From contig NC_087062.1 of assembly GCF_963678635.1 (NCBI RefSeq), positions 55,875,970 through 55,939,969 on the forward strand: 64,000 nucleotides of DNA, written 5' to 3'. Positions 56,494 to 64,000 of the stretch are shown here, in pieces. The notes beneath the pieces were generated by a model. That model made no database searches and was not told the DNA's origin. It worked only from the letters and a program-made list of their open reading frames with translations. A program made the position numbers and the translations under genes. The first letter of the stretch is position 1. Each line of letters starts with the position of its first letter. This DNA is from Symsagittifera roscoffensis (taxonomy: Eukaryota; Xenacoelomorpha; Acoela; Convolutidae).

Positions 56494-57171
56494 ATAATAT
56501 TTAAGAAACTTTGGCGTTAAATTTACAAAATTCACGCAAAACCCAGTCTTCTGACGTATTTTTTGGCATATTTTTGGCAAATTATGACGTAATTTTGTGA
56601 CATAACTTTGATTGGTCTGTATGCTCTGCACATATGGGTTGTTTAATACGTCAACTGATTTATGGCACTCCAAATTCTAATGTGTTTAAAAATAAAATTA
56701 ATTTTCACAAATGGTTTTGCGTGAAGAAATGTGTACACCGGAAGGAATGAAGGGTTTTCTCAACGAACAATAAAAACTTAATCAATTTTTTTTAGCTTTA
56801 AAGAACCAAACATGAAGAAAAAAACTGATATGTTGCTTCTAAATTATTTACCTGGTAAAAAAAAAAACAAATTTCAAACCAATGTTACGCGCACTCAGAT
56901 ATCATTTTGAATTTTATCATCAAATCTCGCTCTAGCGTTTTTGAAAATTATATCATTCGAAATCAATTGACGTTTATTTGACGCATCCGATTGCGTAAAA
57001 GATTATTTTGCTTTAAAAAATTGCGTTTTAATTGTGTGAGAAGGAAGATAAGGGGGACTGGTTTTGGCCATAAGCTCAGCTCCGTGAACGAACAACTAAA
57101 AAGTCAAAATGTTCATTCTTAGCTTACTTTTTTACTTGTAAGTTGATCACTCCAGGAGCAAACAGAAAACA
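56494..57171. other. spacer, nothing identified
   Basis: AT-rich with no supported feature. Confidence 0.3.
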
Positions 57172-57179
57172 ATTTTGTC

Positions 57180-57635
57180 CAGGGGCGGATCTAGGACTTT
57201 TACGAGGGGGGGGGGGGGCGGATTTTCAAAAATTTTTCGAAAATTTTGACCTTTTTTTTAGGTCGACCAAATTGATTTTTCGAGCTCTCCCAAAGCACTT
57301 TTTTCCCCCCTATTTTGGTGTAAATTTTCAGCGCCGCAGGCAAATTTTTGAAAATGAAAAAACAGTCTAAAAAAGCCTTTTTTAGAAACTTGAAAAATTT
57401 TGACAAAAAAATCGCGTTTTTTTTGGCGCGCGCTCCCCCTCAAACTTAGAATATATTGGCGCCAAAGGCACCTTTAAAAAAAATTTAGGGTCGGTCGGCC
57501 AAAAATGGATTTCTTAAAAAGTATCAAAGGGAGGACCCTTTGGGTCGGCAGGGGGTCGAATCCCTGAGGGAACAAGGCGTCCGCCGCCCAGACCCCGCCC
57601 CTCCCCCCCCCCCCCCCCCCCTAAATCCGCCCCTG
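57180..57635 (+). mobile_element. hAT-type MITE, full length
   Basis: Begins caggggcggatctagg, ends ctaaatccgcccctg, with flanks attttgtc (57172-57179) and attttgcc (57636-57643) as an 8-bp target duplication with one change. It contains every family landmark, including ggcgccaaaggc and gtcgaatccctgag, and long G and C runs near the ends. Confidence 0.93.
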
Positions 57636-57643
57636 ATTTTGCC

Positions 57644-58844
57644 AATGAGTAAATTTTAGTGCTTTTTCTCTACAAAACGAAAATCTGAACCGATTTTTCT
57701 TGCCAACAAAATAATTCTCAGATACATTAGGCCAAACTGCATTTTATGAAATGTAAGTGGATTCGGCAACAGATTGATAACATATTTGTCGATGAATCCA
57801 ATACATTGCTTTCTTTCCTGGACGTTTTGGACGGTTTTGAATGGCACGAACATACCCTAAAAGACGGTATCGCTCCAATTCCCTCGTTAAAAAACTGAAT
57901 TTGCCCCCAAAGTTTGCGGAGTCCGGAACATATTGTCGAATCCACAAACACATAATTATATTATGTTTAATTAAATTACGCCAATGATAGCAAAATCCGC
58001 AAACTGTAACTGGAAAAAGCGATGTAATCGGAATCCGTAATCCATTTCTATTCGCCGAATCCGATTTCATTTGCGATATTGTGAATCAGCTATTATCTTT
58101 CGTTGCGGAATCTACGACAGAACTTATCAGCTGGCAAATTTTACGTTACAAGTATTTATGCACGGACTACCCGGAAACTTTTGTTATTTGAATCCACTTG
58201 CATTTTGGAACATGTTTAAAGACTTGCCTCTGGGTTCCAGTGACTTACAGTCACCAAATTGTGAGCGTATCATGTAAAGTATGGCCTCGTAACGAATTTT
58301 CAAATACCACTCGAGTCACGATTACAAGATCTTCAAAATTGAATATCACAAGAACATACCAGTTGAAGTTAGTGATAAATCCAACTCACACTGATTATGC
58401 TTTGGAGAAAATCTATGGTTGTTCCATAAAATTGTACCTGATAATTGATTTTTAGTGCCATGTTTAAGTATCATAACAAGCCTCTCATGTGACAGCTCAA
58501 CAAATATGGAAAATAAGATAAGTACGGCAGTGATAAAAAACTTCTCTTCCCTAAAATCCAGGTCATTAAAATCTATTTATACCAAAATAAGTTTCCGAAT
58601 AATATCGTTTTAGTTAAGCTGCAATAATTTTAAGCTATCAGAAACCAAAACAATGAAACATACCCATCAAAGTTGAAGAATTTAAAATATATCACAAATA
58701 ACCTAGAGAACGCTTGTTTAGAATTACGAATTATTACAGCAGAAGTTTCGATAAAAACAGATTTATTATACAGAGCAGATGAGCTTATTCAGAGAAACTG
58801 TACCAAACAAAAACAATTTTTCAGCCACACTTCTCAAGGTTGCC
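57644..58844. other. spacer, nothing firmly identified
   Basis: Between about 57760 and 58110 variants of the hexamer gaatcc recur (cggaatccg, gcggagtcc, gccgaatcc), as in a degenerate repeat. No domain was recognised in the overlapping frames on both strands. Confidence 0.3.
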
Positions 58845-59038
58845 TATAGAGAGTTGCAAAAACTGGAGCAGACAGAATTAATTAAGAAGAGCAAGCAGCT
58901 TTTATCAGAAAAGTTAATAAAGACAAAGTATGAGTTAAGGTCACCTAAACATTCAGATTTGCTTGCAAAAAATGCTGCAAATTAACAGATTGCTTTTTAA
59001 AATTATTTCTGTCTGTTCCATCTTTTTGCTACTACTTA
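58845..59038. mobile_element. Tc1/mariner-like MITE M, copy 1
   Basis: The left end tatagagagttgcaaaaact and the right end ctttttgctactacttaca are inverted. Inside them lie the inverted acagaattaattaag...gagcaa and ttgctttttaaaattatttctgt. TA at the outer edges fits TA target duplication. Confidence 0.6.
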
Positions 59039-59171
59039 CAAGGCTCTTCATTTGCGAGCAATTTTTTCTAAATTCTGCTGTTCTTAAAAACAATTTTGTC
59101 TGGCCGACTTTTTTGCAACTAATTGATACTAAAGTTTCAAAAATTCTGGTCGGAGAAAGAAATTGAAGATA

Positions 59172-59712
59172 TAGAGAGTTGCAAAAAGTTCGGACAGACA
59201 AAATTAATTAAAAAGAGCAACTGCCTAGACATCAGCGGAAACAAAAACTGAAATATACATAACGTCGAAAGTTTATAAAGCAGAGTATCACTCAAAACTT
59301 ATAACCACGGCGGGCAACTGTTTCAGAAGCGGCGAATAGTATGCCTTGAAACAGGAAAATTATTGCAAAAGTGGCTAAAGTTTTTCTAAATTTTGAATGA
59401 TTCGATCATCTTCTTATTTCCGTTTTTTGGAGCGCCCTAATCTGTTTTTTTTTTGTTCAAAATAACTCTAGATTTTGATTTTTAAACTAATTTCGCTAAC
59501 TATTTTTTTAGTAAATCTGGATGTTGATCGCAGTATTTAAAAATTAGGCTAGCATAATCATCGGATAATCGACGATCTTGCTTTTCGAATTTGGTCTGAC
59601 AAAAAGTTCAAGGTTGTCCGGCTTCAGATTTTGCATGCAAAAAAGCGTCGAAAAGCACTGATTGCTCATTTTAATTAATTCTGTCTGTCCGAACTTTTTG
59701 CTACTAATTATA
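59172..59712. mobile_element. Tc1/mariner-like MITE M, long form
   Basis: Left: tagagagttgcaaaaagttc then ggacagac..aattaattaaaaagagcaa. Right: attaattctgtctgtccgaa then ctttttgctactaattata. The inverted ends exceed 45 bp. The interior (cgtcgaaagtttataaag, accacggcgggcaa) recurs in the copy at 60570. Confidence 0.7.
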
Positions 59713-59761
59713 ATTCCAAACTGTTTGCAACATTTTTTCAGTCAACGAATCTAAACGAAGT

Positions 59762-59979
59762 TATAATTAGTAGCAAAAAGTTCGGACAGGAAAAAATTAA
59801 TTAAAAAAAGCAATTGACCTATTTTGGAAATATTTTGCATGCAAAATCTAATTTTTCTGTCCGATTTTGTGTCTCAAGGTTGTATGAAAAAAGAAATTGC
59901 ATGCAAAAATCTGTCAAAATGGTACGATTGCTCTTTTTAATTAATTCTGTCTGTCCGAACTTTTTGCAACTCTCTATAA
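59762..59979. mobile_element. Tc1/mariner-like MITE M, short form
   Basis: The ends are the same as in the neighbouring copy but in the opposite order: tataattagtagcaaaaagt on the left and ctttttgcaactctctata on the right. About 218 bp with inverted ends of about 50 bp. The interior has tgcatgcaaa motifs. Confidence 0.7.
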
Positions 59980-60569
59980 TTGACCATAAATTGCTCATTT
60001 TGAAGTCAGATTTCTGTTATTCATTGATTTCAACATTAAAAATTATGTCAAAAAAAACTAATTAACTTAAATTGCTATATTGTTTGACCAATCAAACTGT
60101 TCAAGGTCACCGATTTTGCCAACAATTTGGCATTATTAACTATTTAAAGACCAATTTTTCACTTTTGAGAGAACCTTGCATGCAATTTCGTGTTTTAGAA
60201 AACCTTGAGAGAGAAAATGTGTCTCAATTGAACTAAAAATGTTCAGCAACGTAAATATAAAAATGCAAAAAATTCAAACAGAGTTATTTAAAAAGATCAA
60301 TTGTCCCACTTCGACTAATTTTTGCATACAATTTTGTTTTTTTTTTTCCGACAACCTTGAGCCACAAACTCGGTCTGATCAATTAGTTTTTGGATGCAAA
60401 ACTGATCCAAAACACATTTAAAGCAAAATTGTTGGCAATTTTGGTGACCTTGTGCAATTTAATCGAATTCTGCAGTTTAGTTCAGATTTGTTGACCGAAA
60501 AGGATATTGCCATCGATTTCATTGAAAGAAATAGTTCTGCCAATTTGGAGCTCTTTTTACACGAAGAGT

Positions 60570-60950
60570 ATAGAGAGTTGCAAAAAGTTCGGACAGACAG
60601 ACTTAATTAAAAAGAGCAACTGTCTAGACATCAACCGAAATTAAAACTGAAATAAACATAACGTCGAAAGTTCATAGAGCAGAGTTTTGCTCGAAAATTA
60701 TAACCACGGCGGGCAATTGCATCCGAAGCGTCGAATAGTAAACCTTGAAACAGGAAAATTACTGCTCAGGGTGGTTATCGTTTTTCTGCGATTAGTTTCC
60801 AAATTTTAAATGATTTGATCATCTTCACTGCCGTTTGTTTTTTTTTTTTGGTGCGGCCTAATCTGTTTTTGTTCTTTGTTTCGTTTTTTAACTAACTTTG
60901 CTGACTGTTCTATAGTAAAATCTGGATTTTCATTGCTTTTTTATATACCC
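60570..60950. mobile_element. Tc1/mariner-like MITE M, long form, right end lost
   Basis: Begins tagagagttgcaaaaagttc and keeps the long-form interior (cgtcgaaagttcatagagc, accacggcgggcaattgc), then fades near 60950 without the right inverted end. Confidence 0.6.
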
Positions 60951-63120
60951 ACGCTGTTTTTCAAGATAGAGTTAGTGCTAGCCGTTAGGTCAAACATGGT
61001 AGCAAGATAAGCTTAAAATTGACAAGTACTTTTTTAAAAAAGAATAAGATAGCCGATTGATGTTCACGAAGCACAGATTGTTGCGGCCACAGTTCTTTAG
61101 AAAAAACTACAAAATAGTTTTTTTTCGTTCTTTTTTTCAAATTAGTGTCGTTTTAGGGTGGTGCAATAAAAAACTATCCATATGCCATGAAAAATAATGG
61201 TTTGGTCATAGTCGACATCAGTTGAGTTCATTTTTTGAATTTTTGAAATTTTTATTGGCAGGTAAGCATAAATTAACCTCGTAAAATTATTTTTATATAC
61301 CAATTAAATCAAAACTGTTAGTATAACTCCGAGCGCCTGCGGACGTAATTGCTCGATTTTTTGCTTAAAAAGACACTAAAACTCAAAAATTTCGAACCAA
61401 AGAGACAAATAACGACCTATTTTCAATGTTCGGAACATTTACTTGGTATCTCTTTAATTCGTGAGATGTAAATTAGAAGCTATATCTATATCATAACCTA
61501 AAGTATGTTATATTTTCCTCTGAAAAAGTTGCGCGGCAGAACTTCTTTGAATCAGAAACTCATTCGAAGCCAGCGCCTGAAAAAGCGCAATTGCTTTACT
61601 GCTTCTAATAAAAACTCGTTTTTTCTCAACTTTATAGTACAGTGGTCAAATTGAACTAAAAATTTTATTCAATTTTTGTCGGATAAAATTTTTTATTGAG
61701 GAAAATGCAAAAAAGAACAGTTAAAATTGATTGAAAAGAGCAATCGATCAGTTTTAAGGAGTTTTTAAAGAAATTTTACAGAAAGTTTAAGACATTTGGG
61801 TTTTGAGGTAATGACGAGATCTACATTTTATCTCAAAATAGCTTTTTGCATGGAAAATTAACTGAATTATAACATTTGCCCTTTTTAAAAAAATTTGTTC
61901 AATTTTTTTGCAATTCTGTATAGCTTAAAGCAAATTTGTTGAACAAATTTTTAAATATCTGATATAACTGACCTTGCGCCATTGAGAAGGCGTTGAAACT
62001 GCATCCAAATTTTCAGAAATTTTTTTTGAAATGCCACAAAACCTTTGCTATACTGTTCCGCCGACACATTCATCAAAACATGAAAATTGATATAAATTTT
62101 TTTAGCAATGATTTGGCTTTCAATTTCCAGAGAAAACAAATTACAAAACGCCAAAAATCAAACACGAAATTTTAAAGAGATTATTCACAGTAATTTCATG
62201 TTGAAAGTCAGAACTATTTCGAACATAACCAGCTAACAGTTAGAAGAGAGTAAGGAACGCACAAAAACTGGAAAAAAAACGGACTTGTTTTATCAAGAGC
62301 CTTCAACTTTTGAATTTCCGAGAAAAAAAGTAGATGGCCTTAAAGTTCTTTGAGTTTGCAGAAAAATTTATGCTGGGCACTTTTTTTGTTAAATTCAACC
62401 CAATTTGATGAAACTGAATCAAAACGTAAAACTTTTATTTCGCTGGGAAATCTGATAATTAATTTTCATTCTCGAAATCAGAAGTCAATCACGTTTTTCG
62501 TGACTTTTATATTTTTGTTGTTCAATAGTGGAGTTTGCCTTTCTTTTAACAATAGAAATACACTGAAGTTAAGAAAAAAATAAAGTCAATCCGCTAAAAA
62601 TCGAAACTGAGCGCAAACAATTTTTAAAATTTTTTTTCTAAAAAAAAACTAAAAAATTTAGCAAGACCTAAATAAGAGTACTCACTACACTCATTACTTA
62701 AAAAACTGAAGACTGTTGTCCAACAATTTTGCAAAAATCTATAAAAAAAACAAAGAAAGAAAAAGTTTGAAAAAATTGATGAACAGGCATCCCACCAAAA
62801 TCTGATAAGATGAGTGTTTTGACCAACCATTTCCGTTTCATAGTTTTACTGAAAAGAGTTAATTGTCATATGTTTTTCTGATTTTGAAGTCGGAAACCTA
62901 TTTTTCACTAGTTAAATACTTTAAAAAAATTAAATATTTTCAAAAACTGAGTATACTGAGAACATCATTGTAAGCAAGTTTTGCTCAGTTTGAAATTTTG
63001 CAAAAAAAAATAGTATCAACTGTATAGTAGTAGAAAATAGTCTCAAAGCAACAAATTTTCATGCGCGAAAGAATGCTTGCATCTTCAACTAATGTTAGAT
63101 TGTCGAACAAAATAGCCGGT
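60951..63120. other. AT-rich region, nothing firmly identified
   Basis: Diverged traces of the M inner end (aaaagagcaatcgatc near 61735) occur. No exon, domain or complete element is supported. Confidence 0.35.
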
Positions 63121-63126
63121 TGGTGT

Positions 63127-63147
63127 AGTTGACCATTAGCTCAGCCT
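63127..63147 (+). repeat. short repeat, tRNA A-box-like, copy 1
   Basis: agttgaccattagctcagcc recurs at 63489-63508. TTAGCTCAGCC resembles a tRNA A box. No complete tRNA fold follows. Confidence 0.4.
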
Positions 63148-63488
63148 ATCTTAAAAACCGAATTGAATCATTGATTTTTTTTGTTTCCAATATAGAGATC
63201 ATTTTTTCAAATTTTACTGTAAATGTATTTGATAAAGGGTGAAAAAATAAAAAGAATAAAAGGAAAAAAGAAAAATTATGTAAAAATGAAAAAAGATGTA
63301 AAACTAGCTGAATTAAAACTGCAGCTAAGTTTGGGCACCGGCAAAATTGTCAAGCTCATCAAGGTTTGTCTAAATGAGTCTGAAAACCGAAAATATTTAG
63401 ATCCGTTTTTCTTGACTCTGAGAAAAGTTTTTAATGGCTGCTGTTAGAGTTTAAATCACGACCAACACGATTGTAATGTGATACCACA

Positions 63489-63550
63489 GTTGACCATTAG
63501 CTCAGCCAATTGTTGTGCAAGAAGCACAATGTTCAAACCAAAATCAATTA
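63489..63550 (+). repeat. short tRNA-like repeat, copy 2
   Basis: Here the A-box-like motif is followed about 30 bp later by tgttcaaacc, close to a B box. This may be the head of a decayed tRNA-derived SINE. The stems of a tRNA are not formed. Confidence 0.3.
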
Positions 63551-64000
63551 GAAAATATCCAAAATTAAAAAATGTTTTCCAAATTAAAACTATTTAATTT
63601 GTGCTATTTTTTTGCCCAAATTTCCTGTTTTTTTTTCAGTAACCGCGATTGAACTACGTAAGAAAAGGAAAAAAGCGGAAGTTGTACAAGGAAAACGTTA
63701 TAATATAGCATTTAAATTGCAACAGGACTGAAAGTGGCAGATCAACCTTTGAGCAAATTTTGTTTATTTCAGTCTGAAAATCAAAATCATTCGGACTAGT
63801 TTTTTTTACAATGGCGCAAAAAACTAGAAAAACTCGACTCTAACACATAATTATTTTCCATTCTTCGAGAGTAGTCGGAACAATAGCTTGCAAGCATTAG
63901 AAGAGAAATTTGCAATTATTTAAATAACTCGCTTTGCAAACAAAGGTTTTCAGATGAATGTTTGCTTTGTTTGTTGAAAAAATTAATTTTTTTTGCAGAC
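63551..64000. other. AT-rich end of window, nothing firmly identified
   Basis: The motif agtagtcggaacaatagc at 63866-63883 resembles one end of element S, but the rest of the element is not recognised. Confidence 0.3.

Noticed and set aside
57744-58455. Overlapping frames on both strands with some receptor-like look
   Set aside because: No recognisable motif, frames overlap on opposite strands, and recurring gaatcc words suggest a degenerate repeat.

Overview
The window looks like AT-rich metazoan (invertebrate) nuclear DNA. Two host genes carry GT-AG introns: a class A G-protein-coupled receptor (+ strand, from about 23.1 kb) and a three-exon aquaporin (- strand, 52.7-54.4 kb). Almost everything else is mobile DNA: Ty3/gypsy LTR elements, a Penelope-like endonuclease relic, three families of short non-autonomous transposons, and several dispersed or duplicated repeats. 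The species cannot be fixed from the sequence. A tunicate or another small marine invertebrate is possible, but that is only a guess.

Layout. 1-7346: three partial or complete copies of a ~3.6 kb tandem repeat unit with no recognisable protein. 7347-10703: single-copy AT-rich DNA holding two hAT-type MITEs. 10704-19086: a young Ty3/gypsy element on the minus strand with 280-bp LTRs, joined through a shared LTR to a second partial copy. 19087-22960: spacer with two more hAT MITEs, one with a perfect 8-bp target duplication. 22977-25111: promoter and first three coding exons (TM1-TM4) of a GPCR. 25491-25690: assembly gap (200 N). 25691-31959: an older, broken Ty3/gypsy element on the minus strand, sitting where the GPCR intron would be. 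32317-32407: a possible further exon. 33258-37990: a third, strongly decayed gypsy element on the plus strand. 38140-52315: a mosaic of repeats copied two to four times, including a Penelope-type GIY-YIG fragment and hairpin-ended short elements, plus one orphan signal-peptide exon with its own TATA box. 52675-54958: the aquaporin gene with a TATA box and a probable untranslated leader. 55355-57635: two more hAT MITEs and a decayed hairpin-ended element. 58845-60950: a cluster of four Tc1/mariner-like MITEs with ~50-bp inverted ends. 60950-64000: AT-rich DNA with little that can be named.

Most notable points: the hAT MITE family carries a conserved tRNA-like B-box inside it; a second short-element family has subterminal inverted repeats plus a terminal hairpin, resembling Helentron-derived elements; the three gypsy elements share a primer-site-like motif that overlaps the gag start; the aquaporin has an unusual selectivity filter (Thr/Asn/Gly/Arg by ungapped alignment); and the GPCR is split by a retroelement and has Asn at the usual TM2 aspartate position.
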